64,000 nucleotides of DNA from contig CAVZTJ010000003.1 of NCBI GenBank assembly GCA_963778075.1, positions 434,001 through 498,000 on the forward strand. The letters are read 5' to 3'. The position numbers and the translations under genes were made by a program. Below, piece by piece: positions 33,659 through 41,996 of this stretch. The stretch comes from JASHPR01 sp963778075. GTDB lineage: Bacteria; Actinomycetota; Actinomycetes; Streptosporangiales; Streptosporangiaceae. The notes beneath the pieces were generated by a model, which saw only the letters and a list, made by a program, of their open reading frames with translations, made no database searches and was not told the DNA's origin. How positions within the stretch are numbered: the stretch's first letter is position 1; the number at the start of each line of letters is the position of its first letter.

Positions 33659-34659
33659 GCTGCTGTGCTCCCTTCTGCTTGCCGGAACGAGCGTCCGGCG
33701 TGGTGCAGGTAGACGTCGTCAAGTGACGGCCTGGCGACGGTGACGGAAAGGACGCCGATGCCGTCGGTCTCGAGCCCGGCGAGGACGGCGGGCAGCGCCC
33801 GCGGCCCGTCGGCGACGCGGGCCCTGACCACGGCCCCCTCGGCGGTTGCCTGGCGGACCTGCGGGACCCGGGCGAGTGCCTTCTCGGCCTGCTCGACCTG
33901 CCCGGCGTCGCCGAGCTCGAGCAGCACCGAGTCGCCTTGCAGCTGCGCCTTGAGCTGGTCGGGGGCGCCCTCGGCGACGATCCGGCCGCGATCGGTGATC
34001 GCGACCCTGGCCGCGAACTTGTCGGCCTCGTCCAGGTAGTGGGTGGTGACGAGGACGGTGGTCCCCGATTCTGCGCAGCGGCGGGTGAGTACCGCCCAGA
34101 GCTCGGCGCGACCCTCGGGGTCGAGACCGGTCGTCGGCTCGTCGAGGAAGAGCACGGCCGGCCGGTGCACCAGCGCGGTGGCGACGTCGAGGCGCCGCCG
34201 CATGCCGCCCGAGTACGTGCTGGCCTGCCGCCCGGCGGCTTCGGCCAGCCCGAACTGGTCGAGCAACTCCGCCACCCGGCGTTTCAGCTCCCTCGGCGGT
34301 ACCCGGTAGAGCCTGGCCTGCAGCGCCAGGTTCTCCTGACCGGTCAGCAGGCCCACGGTCCCGCTGTGCTGGCTCACCACGCCAATGACCTGCCGGACCC
34401 GGCCAGGGTGGGCGAGCACGTCGATCCCGGCCACCGCCGCCCGGCCCGCGTCCGGCCGGGACAGCGTGGTCAGGATCCGCACTGCCGTCGTCTTGCCGGC
34501 CCCGTTGGGGCCGAGCAGGGCGAACACGCTGCCGGGCGCGACCGAGAAGGTCAGCCCGTCGAGCGCCCGAACCTCGCCAGCCCGGCTGCGGTAGCTCTTG
34601 CGGAGTTCTCCGGCCTCCACCGCCCCGCTCACCTCCGTATCCCCCTTCACGTCGTTCAT
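33655..34659 (-). CDS. ABC transporter ATP-binding protein (DrrA-like)
   Basis: 334 residues. Walker A GPNGAGKTT, Q-loop VVSQHSGTVGLLTGQENL, signature YSGGMRRRLD, Walker B VLFLDEPTTGLDP and switch His in LVTTHYLDEAD are all intact. The DrrA-type C-terminal extension ends PSLDDVYLHHAGRSF. It is the first gene of the exporter operon, divergent from a TetR gene with three repeated operator boxes between them. Confidence 0.93.
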   Translation of the reverse strand: MNDVKGDTEVSGAVEAGELRKSYRSRAGEVRALDGLTFSVAPGSVFALLGPNGAGKTTAVRILTTLSRPDAGRAAVAGIDVLAHPGRVRQVIGVVSQHSGTVGLLTGQENLALQARLYRVPPRELKRRVAELLDQFGLAEAAGRQASTYSGGMRRRLDVATALVHRPAVLFLDEPTTGLDPEGRAELWAVLTRRCAESGTTVLVTTHYLDEADKFAARVAITDRGRIVAEGAPDQLKAQLQGDSVLLELGDAGQVEQAEKALARVPQVRQATAEGAVVRARVADGPRALPAVLAGLETDGIGVLSVTVARPSLDDVYLHHAGRSFRQAEGSTAA

Positions 34660-34684
34660 CGCACTTCTCCGTTCACTGGATTCT

Positions 34685-34747
34685 GAACATCGTTCTTGTA
34701 GAGAACGTTGTTCTGTTCGAACACTGGTCTATCGCAGAACGTTGTTC
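34685..34747. promoter_or_regulatory. Three GAACnnnGTTC operator boxes between exporter and TetR
   Basis: GAACATCGTTC (34685-34695), GAACGTTGTTC (34703-34713) and GAACGTTGTTC (34737-34747) share the dyad GAAC-N3-GTTC; a GTTCGAAC dyad lies between the last two. The spacing is 18 and 34 bp between box starts. The location fits autoregulation and repression of the exporter by the adjacent TetR protein. Confidence 0.75.
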
Positions 34748-34759
34748 ACGTCAAGTACG

Positions 34760-35512
34760 ATGTTGCGCATGCCTGAGATGGTGAGCGGCCCGGCGCCCGA
34801 GCCGCCCTGGCGGTCAACCCCGCGGCGTCATGGCACGCCACGGCCCCAGCTCAGCCGCGAGGTGGTCGTCGACGCCGCGCTGCAGGTGCTGGACGCCGAG
34901 GGTGGCGAGGCACTGACCATGCGGCGGGTGGCGGACCAGATAGGTGTCTCCGCCTCGTCGCTCTACGGGTACGTCAATAACAAGGAGGAACTGGTCCAGC
35001 TCGTGCTCGACCGGATCTTCCAGGAGATCGAGATACCGCCGACGGGCGGCAACTGGCAGGAGACGGTCAAGGATCTCGCCCGGGCGATGCTGGCCATGTA
35101 CCGGAGGCACCGGGGGGTCGCCGCGCTCACCCTCGGCCGGGTCGCGGTCACGCCGGGCATGCTGCCGATAGCTGAACGGCTGCTGGCCGAGCTCCGGGCG
35201 GCCGGCATGCCCGACCAGGTCGCTGCGTTCGTCGGCGACCTTGGCGGGCTCTACGTGGGCGCTACCGCCTACGAGCTGGACGTGACGCCGGTGGCCGGGC
35301 CCAGCGCGGCTGAGTTCATAGCCCAGTTCACCGCGTGGATGAGGTCGCTGCCCGCGGACCGGTTTCCGAACACCGTGGCGCTGGCGGGCACGCTCACGAC
35401 CGGCACCGCCGACGAGCGGTTCGAGTGGGGGCTCGATGTGATCGTTCGCGGGCTGGCCACGTATCTGAAGGACCCGCCCGACCCGGCAGCCGGATGGCCG
35501 CCGGGTTCATAG
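34760..35512 (+). CDS. TetR-family regulator of the DrrAB-type exporter
   Basis: About 250 residues. The HTH is VVVDAALQVLDAEGGEALTMRRVADQIGVSASSLYGYVNNKEELVQLVLD; the C-terminal part is of the TetR_C class seen in TetR/ActR-type drug regulators (YRRHRGVAALTLGRV). In-frame ATGs at 34760, 34769 and 34778 are all possible; none has a good ribosome site. Divergent from the exporter genes; the repeated boxes in the gap are the probable operators. Confidence 0.85.
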   Translation: MLRMPEMVSGPAPEPPWRSTPRRHGTPRPQLSREVVVDAALQVLDAEGGEALTMRRVADQIGVSASSLYGYVNNKEELVQLVLDRIFQEIEIPPTGGNWQETVKDLARAMLAMYRRHRGVAALTLGRVAVTPGMLPIAERLLAELRAAGMPDQVAAFVGDLGGLYVGATAYELDVTPVAGPSAAEFIAQFTAWMRSLPADRFPNTVALAGTLTTGTADERFEWGLDVIVRGLATYLKDPPDPAAGWPPGS

Positions 35513-35521
35513 TGCCGCTCG

Positions 35522-35995
35522 TCAGCCGAACTGGCCGGGCTGGTAGTCGCCGGCCGGCTGCTGGATGATGACGTTCACCCGGTTGTAGGCGTTGATGATG
35601 GCGATGGCGCACACCAGCGCCATCAGCTGGTCCTCGTCGTAGTGCTTGGCGGCATTCGCCCATACCTCGTCCGTGACGCCGCCGGCCGCGTCGGCGATCC
35701 GGGTGCCCTGCTCCGCCAGCTCCAGCGCGGCGCGCTCGGCGTCGGTGAAGACCGTGGCCTCCCGCCAGGTCGCGACCAGGTTGAGGCGCACCGAGGTCTC
35801 GCCGGCCTGGGCTGCGTCCTTGGCGTGCATGTCGGTGCAGAAAGCGCAGCCGTTGATCTGGCTTGCGCGGAGCTTCACCAGCTCCTGAGTCGAGCGTGGC
35901 AGCGCCGAGTCCGACAGCGCCTTGGCCGCCGCGTTCATGTGCTTCACGAGCGCGCCCGCGACCGGGCTGCCGAAGAGGTTCAGCCGAGCATCCAT
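35522..35995 (-). CDS. AhpD-like carboxymuconolactone decarboxylase family protein
   Basis: 157 residues with the CMD/AhpD core: LPRSTQELVKLRASQINGCAFCTDMHAKDAAQAGET, in which the redox CxxC and following His are intact. Related proteins reduce peroxides or act as alkylhydroperoxidase partners. Lone gene on the minus strand, convergent with the TetR gene. Confidence 0.88.
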   Translation of the reverse strand: MDARLNLFGSPVAGALVKHMNAAAKALSDSALPRSTQELVKLRASQINGCAFCTDMHAKDAAQAGETSVRLNLVATWREATVFTDAERAALELAEQGTRIADAAGGVTDEVWANAAKHYDEDQLMALVCAIAIINAYNRVNVIIQQPAGDYQPGQFG

Positions 35996-36053
35996 CGTGA
36001 TCTCCTAGGCCGTTGCTTGTGGCTTCACCCCTCCAAGACAGGACAGCCCAGTG

Positions 36054-36154
36054 AGATGTGACAGGAACCTAGATGTGACAGGAACTAGATGTGGCAGAGC
36101 CCTAGATGTGGCAGAGCCCTAGATGTGGCAGGAACCTAGATGTGGCAGAGCCCT
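36054..36154. repeat. Six-unit 17-bp tandem repeat at the 3' end of pncB
   Basis: Units of AGATGTGGCAGAGCCCT or AGATGTGACAGGAACCT start at 36054, 36071, 36087, 36104, 36121 and 36138 (one unit is 16 bp). The array begins within a codon of the expected pncB stop and runs toward the AhpD-like gene. Each unit carries a CTAG at its junction. Confidence 0.85.
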
Positions 36155-37489
36155 AGTCGCCGTTCGGGGCGAAAATGGTCGGGATCGCCGGGTACCCGCG
36201 GGACAGCTGCACGCGTACTGCGGAAGCTCGGCCAGCGCTTCCCGATGGCGGGCGCGCGCAGCGGTCAGCGGCTCCCTGTCGACGATCTCGCCGCCGCGCA
36301 CGAGCTGCCGCAGCAGTACCCGGTCCTCGGCACCGGGATCCGGCGGCTCCGTGGTCACCATCTCGGCCACAGCCGTCCCCTGCGCGTCGCGGGTGCGGAC
36401 CGCCCACTTCCGCCCACCGCGGCCAGGCTTGCCGACCGAGCGCTTGGCGACCGGCCGGAGCGGGCCCGAGTCCTCGCCGTCGTCGGCTCGCGCCACCAGC
36501 TTGTACACCAGGGCCGCTGTCGGTGCCCCGGACCCGGTGACCAGCGACGTGCCGACCCCATAGCCGTCTACCGGGGTGGCGGCCAGCGCAGCGATCGAGT
36601 ACTCGTCGAGGTCGCCGGTCAGCACGATCCTCGTCTTGGTCGCGCCGAGCGAGTCGAGCAGCGCCCGCACCTGGCGGGCGACCACCGGCAGGTCACCCGA
36701 GTCGATCCGGACCGCGCCCAGGCCGGGGCCGGCCAGCTCGACGGCGGTCCGCACGGCCGTGGCAACGTCGTAGGTGTCCACGAGCAGCGTGGTGTCGGCG
36801 CCAAGCGTGTCGAGCTGGGCGGCGAACGCTTCCCGCTCCGACCCGTGCACCAGCGTGAACGCGTGCGCGCTGGTGCCGACGGTCGGGACGCCGTACTGCT
36901 GGCCTGCGCGCAAATTGGACGTGGTGGCAAACCCCGAGATGTACGCGGCGCGGGCGGCGGCCACGGCGGCCAGCTCGTGCGTGCGGCGCGAGCCCATCTC
37001 GATCAGCGGCCGGTCGCCAGCGGAGCTGACCATGCGGGATGCGGCCGAGGCTATGGCGCAATCGTGGTTCAGAATCGACAGAACCAGGGTCTCCAGCACC
37101 ACCGCCTCGGCGAACGTCCCCTCGACCACCAGGATCGGCGATCCTGGGAAATAGCAGTCGCCCTCGGCGTATCCCCAGATGTGCCCGGTGAACGTGTAGG
37201 ACTCCAGGAAACTCAGCGTGGCTTCGTCGGCCACACCGGCGTGCCCGAGGAACTCGAGATCGGCAGGGCTGAACCGGAACCGCTGCAGCGCGTCGATGAA
37301 CCGTCCGGTGCCCGCCACTACCCCGTAGCGCCGGCCGTGTGGCAGGTGCCTGGCGAACACCTCGAAGACCGAGCGCCGCTGCGCCGCACCGCTGCGCAGC
37401 GCCGCGCGCAGCATGGTGATCTCGTAGTGGTCGGTCAGCAGGGCGGTGCTGGCCGCGGAGGCCGCGGCCGCGCCAAGGTCGCTAGTCAC
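36119..37489 (-). CDS. pncB: Nicotinate phosphoribosyltransferase (3' frameshift likely)
   Basis: This enzyme converts nicotinate and PRPP to nicotinate mononucleotide in NAD salvage. Family motifs are present: TDHYEITMLRAALRSG near residue 20, GTSAHAFTLVHGSE, VDTYDVATAVRTAVELAG, IDSGDLP and GYGVGTSLVTGSG. The current frame ends with a 30-residue tail (SCPAGTRRSRP...) that does not look like the family. One frame over, the DNA encodes QLSRGYPAIPTIFAPNGD and a stop at 36153, the expected ending. A one-base deletion near 36216-36224 explains this. The enzyme may still work because only the extreme end is changed. Confidence 0.88.
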   Translation of the reverse strand: MTSDLGAAAASAASTALLTDHYEITMLRAALRSGAAQRRSVFEVFARHLPHGRRYGVVAGTGRFIDALQRFRFSPADLEFLGHAGVADEATLSFLESYTFTGHIWGYAEGDCYFPGSPILVVEGTFAEAVVLETLVLSILNHDCAIASAASRMVSSAGDRPLIEMGSRRTHELAAVAAARAAYISGFATTSNLRAGQQYGVPTVGTSAHAFTLVHGSEREAFAAQLDTLGADTTLLVDTYDVATAVRTAVELAGPGLGAVRIDSGDLPVVARQVRALLDSLGATKTRIVLTGDLDEYSIAALAATPVDGYGVGTSLVTGSGAPTAALVYKLVARADDGEDSGPLRPVAKRSVGKPGRGGRKWAVRTRDAQGTAVAEMVTTEPPDPGAEDRVLLRQLVRGGEIVDREPLTAARARHREALAELPQYACSCPAGTRRSRPFSPRTATRALPHLGSCHI

Positions 37490-37525
37490 GTCTCGAAGCC
37501 TAGGGTCAGGGCGGGCCCGGCATGG

Positions 37526-37999
37526 CTACGCGGGGTAGGGCTTGGCGCTTACGTGGCAGTGACGCCGCAGGCCGAGGCGGTGTCCGCGTCGGTCAAGGAC
37601 GGCGAGAGCGTCGGCGATGACCTTGGCGCGGTCGGGGTCGAGGATCCCGGCACCCAGGAGAGCCCGGGTCTGCGGGAGAACGGCGAGGTTGCGGGTCAGG
37701 CCGATCAGTTCGTCCGCGGAGCGGGGCGTGAGGACGAACACGGCGGCGGCTTCCTCGGCCACGTGCTCACCGGGCCGCCCGTTCTTGCCTGCTCGGCGGG
37801 CGTCCAGCTCGTTCACGGTGGTCAGCCTCACCCCGGCCGCCCAGGACTCCAGCCGCCGTGCGGCGCGCATGATCCCGCACAACTCCTGATCCGACAGCTC
37901 GCTCGGGCTCCGGCGGCGTGCCTGGCCGTTGCCAGGCCAGGTCAGCCCCGGGCCGGCGGGCGGCTGGTCGCCGCTGGCGCTGGCGGGACTGTGGGTCAT
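37526..37999 (-). pseudogene. Truncated DUF222/13E12-type protein (HNH-endonuclease N-terminal remnant)
   Basis: 157 residues match only the front of DUF222 proteins (ELSDQELCGIMRAARRLESWAAG.RLTTVNELDARR and TPRSADELIGLTRNLAVLPQTRALLGAGILDPDRAKVIADAL). Full-length members have 350-600 residues with a C-terminal HNH nuclease domain; here the frame stops shortly after DUF222. It is probably a remnant of a 13E12-family element, though a short expressed protein cannot be excluded. Confidence 0.65.
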
Positions 38000-38180
38000 G
38001 ACACCTCCCGTATTCTTGTTCGATTATATTACCATGACATAGCTAGGCATGCGATTTATTTTCGAGCATGGTTTATGGCGTCTCGGGCAGTGACTTCCGC
38101 GGGATGCGTGTCCGCGCCGATGTCACTAGTGCGCTAGTGCTTTGGCAGACTGGTGACCTACGCACAGGGAGGTGACGGCC

Positions 38181-38471
38181 GTGAGCGTCGCGCCTGCAGA
38201 GGTTGAGCGGTCGGATACCGAGGAGCAGGCGGTACCCGATATGCCATGGGTCACGATCGTGTGGAATGACCCGATCAACCTGATGTCGTATGTGACGTAC
38301 GTATTTCAGGCCGTGTTCGGTTACGCGAAGCCGAAGGCGGAGAAGCTGATGCTGGACGTGCACCACAAAGGCAGGGCAGTGGTCTCCTCCGGCGGGCGTG
38401 AGGCCATGGAGCGAGACGCAGAAACGCTGCATGGTTACGGCTTGTGGGCGACCATCAGCCACGACACGTGA
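38181..38471 (+). CDS. clpS: ATP-dependent Clp protease adaptor ClpS
   Basis: ClpS delivers N-degron substrates to ClpAP/ClpCP. The 96-residue product has the family core: WVTIVWNDPINLMSYVTYVFQAVFGYAKPKAEKLMLDVHHKGRAVVSSGGREAMERDAETLHGYGLWATI. The start is the GTG at 38181, eight bases after GGGAGG; another GTG lies three codons upstream. The stop overlaps the start of the DUF2017 gene by 4 bp. Confidence 0.93.
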   Translation: MSVAPAEVERSDTEEQAVPDMPWVTIVWNDPINLMSYVTYVFQAVFGYAKPKAEKLMLDVHHKGRAVVSSGGREAMERDAETLHGYGLWATISHDT

Positions 38472-39187
38472 CCGGCGGCGAGCAGGGAGCAACCGGCGGG
38501 GAGAGGCCGGAGCAGGACGGCGGGCAGGAGCCAGACGAGGCCGTGAGCCTGGAGGATCTGATGGCAGGGTTCCGCGGGACATCGAGCGGCGCCACGGCGC
38601 GGTTCGCCGCTGCCCAGGCCGCCATCATCCGTGACCTCGTGGGCCAGGTAATCGAGCTCATCGATACCGACGAGCAGGACGACGGCTCGGCCCTGCCCAA
38701 CGACGCGGCGGCACCCGAGCCGGGCACGCGCACCGGCGGCACCGGCGGCCTGCCGACCGATGGGACGGTGAACGCCGGCGATCTCGCGGCGATGGTCGGG
38801 TTCGCGGAGGACGCCGAGTTGCCGGACGATCCCGTTCTGGCAAGGCTGCTGCCCGATGCCTACCGGGACGATCCCGAGGCCTCCGGGGAATTCCGCAGAT
38901 ACACCGAGCAGGGCCTGCGTTCCGGCAAGACCGCCGCCGCGCGAACGGTCCTGGCGACGTTGCCCCCCGAAGGGGGCAGGATCCGGCTCTCTGAGCCCGA
39001 GGCGAAGGCCTGGCTGCGGGCCATGAACGACGTCCGGCTGGCACTCGGGACCCGCCTTGGCGTCACCGACGACTTCGACGATCAAGTGTCGGACATGGCG
39101 CCGGAGGATCCGCGTGCCGCGTACGTCGGGGTCTACCAGTGGCTGGCATTCCTGCAGGAGACCCTCGTCCAGGCGCTGTCCCGGTAG
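38468..39187 (+). CDS. DUF2017-family protein, coupled to clpS
   Basis: 239 residues from a GTG overlapping the clpS stop (GTGA). The family is conserved next to clpS in actinobacteria. Recognisable parts are TARFAAAQAAIIRDLVGQVIELI, DPVLARLLPDAYRDDPEASGEFRRYTEQGLR and the C-terminal VYQWLAFLQETLVQAL. An Ala/Gly/Thr-rich insertion (about residues 75-105) interrupts it. Biochemical function unknown. Confidence 0.88.
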   Translation: MTGGEQGATGGERPEQDGGQEPDEAVSLEDLMAGFRGTSSGATARFAAAQAAIIRDLVGQVIELIDTDEQDDGSALPNDAAAPEPGTRTGGTGGLPTDGTVNAGDLAAMVGFAEDAELPDDPVLARLLPDAYRDDPEASGEFRRYTEQGLRSGKTAAARTVLATLPPEGGRIRLSEPEAKAWLRAMNDVRLALGTRLGVTDDFDDQVSDMAPEDPRAAYVGVYQWLAFLQETLVQALSR

Positions 39188-39208
39188 CGGCGGGCTACGC
39201 TCGCGTTC

Positions 39209-39631
39209 ATGCTGACGTTGCCAGGCGAGCTGCGCGCCGCCATCATCGCGCACGCGAGGGCCGACCACCCGGACGAAGCCTGCGGGGTCATCGCCGGGCC
39301 CGCGGGCAGCGACCGCCCGCAGCGATTCATCCCGATGACCAATGCCGAGCGCTCGCCGACGTTCTACCGGTTCGACTCGATGGAGCAGCTGCGGATCTGG
39401 CGCGAGATGGACGACGCCGACGAGGAACCCGTGGTCATCTACCACTCGCACACCGCGACCGAGGCGTACCCGTCCCGAACCGACATCTCCTACGCCAGCG
39501 AGCCTGAGGCGCACTACGTGCTGGTGTCGACGCGTGACCCCGACGAGGTCGAATTCCGCTCGTTCCGCATCGTTGACGGGGTCGTTACCGAGGAGGAGGT
39601 GCGCGATCCGGTAGACGCCGCCCCGGAATGA
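39209..39631 (+). CDS. mec: JAMM/Mov34 metallopeptidase (Mec-like, CysO-cysteine peptidase)
   Basis: 140 residues. The JAMM zinc site YHSHTATEAYPSRTD (HxH...SxxD) near residue 78 and the upstream Glu in HPDEACGVIAG are intact. In Mycobacterium tuberculosis Mec releases cysteine from the CysO-cysteine adduct made by CysM; the same gene order mec-cysO-cysM is kept here. ATG start 21 bp after the DUF2017 stop. Confidence 0.9.
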   Translation: MLTLPGELRAAIIAHARADHPDEACGVIAGPAGSDRPQRFIPMTNAERSPTFYRFDSMEQLRIWREMDDADEEPVVIYHSHTATEAYPSRTDISYASEPEAHYVLVSTRDPDEVEFRSFRIVDGVVTEEEVRDPVDAAPE

Positions 39632-39700
39632 TCCGGGCCGGCTGCCGGTTGCACCGCACGAATTCCCGTCCGCCAACCCGCACGATCTGGAGTGCTATCC

Positions 39701-39979
39701 ATGGCCATCGAGGTACGGATCCCGACCATCCTCCGCAACTACACCGGCGGGGCAAAGTCGGTCGAGGGCTCCGGCGACACGCTGGCTGGCCTGATCGCCG
39801 ACCTCGACGGGCGTTACGGCGGGCTGCGGGAGCGGCTCGTCGACGATTCCGGCCTGCGCCGGTTCGTGAACGTGTATCTCAACGACGAGGACGTGCGCTT
39901 TCTCGGCGGGCTCGAGGCCCCGGTCAAGGACGGTGACACGGTGACCGTGCTCCCGGCTGTGGCCGGCGGGGCGCGCTGA
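39701..39979 (+). CDS. cysO: Sulfur-carrier protein CysO (MoaD/ThiS family)
   Basis: 92 residues of ubiquitin-like fold: IEVRIPTILRNYTGGAKSVEGSGDTLAGLIADLD, RFVNVYLNDEDVRFLGG and the C-terminal TVTVLPAVAGGAR. The thiocarboxylate-forming Gly-Gly is followed by two extra residues (AR), which would have to be removed before sulfur loading. The start is the ATG at 39701 (GGAG upstream). Confidence 0.92.
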   Translation: MAIEVRIPTILRNYTGGAKSVEGSGDTLAGLIADLDGRYGGLRERLVDDSGLRRFVNVYLNDEDVRFLGGLEAPVKDGDTVTVLPAVAGGAR

Positions 39980-40013
39980 GCGGTCGCCGCAAAGACTGCT
40001 GACGCACAGACCC

Positions 40014-40961
40014 ATGCGCTACGATTCGCTGCTTGACTCGCTCGGCAGGACCCCGCTGGTCGGGCTGCCGCGGTTGTCGCCCACGCCATCGACGCGGCTG
40101 TGGGCCAAGCTCGAGGACCGCAACCCCACCGGCTCGGTGAAGGACCGCGCGGCGTTCTATATGGTCGCGCAGGCGGAGAAGGACGGGCTGCTGAAGCCGG
40201 GGTTCACGCTGCTGGAGCCGACCTCGGGGAACACCGGGATCTCGCTGGCGATGGTGGCGAAGCTGCGCGGCTACCGGCTGATCTGCGTGATGCCCGAGAA
40301 CACGTCGGCCGAGCGCAGGCAGCTGCTCGAGATGTACGGCGCCGAGATCATCTCCTCGCCCGCTGCCGGCGGGTCCAACGAGGCGGTCCGGGTGGCGAAG
40401 CAGCTTGCGGCGGAAAACCCCGACTGGGTGATGCTCTACCAGTACGGCAACGAGGCCAACGCGCTGGCGCACTACGAGACCACCGGGCCGGAGATCCTCG
40501 AGGACCTGCCGTCGATCACGCATTTCGTCGCTGGGCTCGGCACCACGGGAACCCTGATGGGGACGGGCCGTTACCTGCGCGAGCGCGTGCCGGGGGTGCA
40601 GATCGTCGCGGCCGAGCCCCGGTACGGTGAGCTCGTCTACGGGCTGCGCAACATCGACGAGGGCTTCGTGCCCGAGCTGTACGACGAGTCGGTGCTGACC
40701 TCGCGGTTCTCGGTGTCCTCGGCCGACGCGCTGCGCCGGACGAGGGAGTTGCTGGACCTCGAGGGGCTGTTTGCCGGGATCTCATCCGGAGCCGCGCTGC
40801 ACGCCGGGCTGGCGATGGCCGAGAAGGCCGCCGCGGTCGGCCAGGAAGCCGATGTCGCCGTCATGATCGCCGACGGCGGCTGGCGCTACCTGTCCACGGG
40901 CGCCTACACCGGGACGCTGGAAGAGGCCGAGGCGAGGCTGGAAGGCCAGCTGTGGGCGTGA
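40014..40961 (+). CDS. cysM: CysO-dependent cysteine synthase CysM
   Basis: A 315-residue PLP enzyme that joins O-phosphoserine with CysO-thiocarboxylate. The PLP lysine is in NPTGSVKDRAAFYM (about residue 44), the substrate loop is PTSGNTGISLAMVAKLRG, and the phosphate-binding loop is GLGTTGTLMGTGRYL. The context with mec and cysO supports CysM rather than CysK. It lies 34 bp after cysO. Confidence 0.93.
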   Translation: MRYDSLLDSLGRTPLVGLPRLSPTPSTRLWAKLEDRNPTGSVKDRAAFYMVAQAEKDGLLKPGFTLLEPTSGNTGISLAMVAKLRGYRLICVMPENTSAERRQLLEMYGAEIISSPAAGGSNEAVRVAKQLAAENPDWVMLYQYGNEANALAHYETTGPEILEDLPSITHFVAGLGTTGTLMGTGRYLRERVPGVQIVAAEPRYGELVYGLRNIDEGFVPELYDESVLTSRFSVSSADALRRTRELLDLEGLFAGISSGAALHAGLAMAEKAAAVGQEADVAVMIADGGWRYLSTGAYTGTLEEAEARLEGQLWA

Positions 40962-41040
40962 CCGCGAGTGCCGCAGCGGCCGGAGCCCCAGTAGGCGCAG
41001 CCGCAGCGACCGGGGTCGCGGCGAGCCGAGGAACCCACGC

Positions 41041-41985
41041 ATGAGCGTTTTCGACGAGGCCACGGCGATCCGGCCGGTCGGCCCGGGACGGTACCAGGTA
41101 AGGCCCGACGAGAGGTTCGCGATCGTGGCGCCCGGCAACGCCACGCCGTCCGCGGTGAACGGCGGGGTGATGGTGGCGACGATGCTGCGTGCCGTGCTCG
41201 ACAGCTCGCCGCTCCCGTATCCCATTGCGACCAGCGCGCACTTCCTCCGGGTCCCGCTGCTCGAGCCCGGTGAGGTCGAGGTGACCTGGCTGAAGCAGGG
41301 CAAGACGGCGGCGACGGCGCGTGCCGCGCTGGTGCAGGACTCGCAGATCGTTCTCGACGCGACCGTGACGACCGGGAGCCTGCCCGCCGAGTTCCCGTCC
41401 ACCGGCCCCCCGCCCGCCGAGCTCCCGCCCACCAGCCCTCTGCCCGGCGTGCCCGCGCCCGCCGACCCCCCGCCCACCCGTCCCCTGGAAAACGGCGATC
41501 TCCGCTGGACCGGCGAGCCGCCGAAAATGCCGCCGATAGACGAGTGCGTCAACCTCGGCCCGTGGCGGGGCACGGTCGGCACCGACGGGGTAGCGGGTTA
41601 CGCGGCCCAGGTGGACCTGCGCATGGATCCGGCCACGACCGGATGGCGCCGCGGCGAGCCGTCCGGCGTCCCGGAGATGCGCGGATATTTCTCCCTGCGC
41701 GAGCAGCGGGACCCGGACGCCTATCTGCTCGCGGTGGCCGTTGACGCGCTGCCGCCGGTGGTGTTCGGCCTCGGCGCCCTTGGCTGGGCGCCGACCGTGG
41801 AGCTCACCTGGCACATGCGCGCGGTGCCCGCGCCAGGCCCGCTGCAGGTGGTCGCGTGGTGCCGGCACGTCAGCGGCGGCTGGTTCGACGGGGAGGCCGA
41901 GGTGTGGGACGCCGCGGGCAGGCTGGTCGCGCAAGGCCGCCAGCTCGCCCGGGTGGGCCGCAGCCGCTCACGCAGCCAGGCTTGA
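41041..41985 (+). CDS. Acyl-CoA thioesterase-like protein (double hotdog) with Pro-rich linker
   Basis: 314 residues. The N-terminal hotdog (residues about 10-110: NATPSAVNGGVMVATMLRAVLD, ATSAHFLRVPLLEPGEVEVTWLKQGKTAATARAALVQ) and the C-terminal hotdog (about 175-310: VFGLGALGWAPTVELTWHMRAVPAPGPLQVVAWCRHVSGGW) match the TesB-like thioesterase superfamily. Between them lies a 35-residue Pro-rich segment of FPSTGPPPAELPPTSP-like repeats that is probably disordered. Tandem after cysM; the substrate is unknown. Confidence 0.82.
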   Translation: MSVFDEATAIRPVGPGRYQVRPDERFAIVAPGNATPSAVNGGVMVATMLRAVLDSSPLPYPIATSAHFLRVPLLEPGEVEVTWLKQGKTAATARAALVQDSQIVLDATVTTGSLPAEFPSTGPPPAELPPTSPLPGVPAPADPPPTRPLENGDLRWTGEPPKMPPIDECVNLGPWRGTVGTDGVAGYAAQVDLRMDPATTGWRRGEPSGVPEMRGYFSLREQRDPDAYLLAVAVDALPPVVFGLGALGWAPTVELTWHMRAVPAPGPLQVVAWCRHVSGGWFDGEAEVWDAAGRLVAQGRQLARVGRSRSRSQA

Positions 41986-41996
41986 CGGCGTGACGG

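Noticed and set aside
36054..36154. CRISPR-like array
   Set aside because: The 17-bp units are contiguous with no spacers and no cas genes are present; it is a simple tandem repeat.
36140..38137. A 665-codon plus-strand frame across pncB and the DUF222 remnant
   Set aside because: Low-complexity Arg/Gly/Gln composition and full overlap with recognisable minus-strand genes; a GC-skew shadow.
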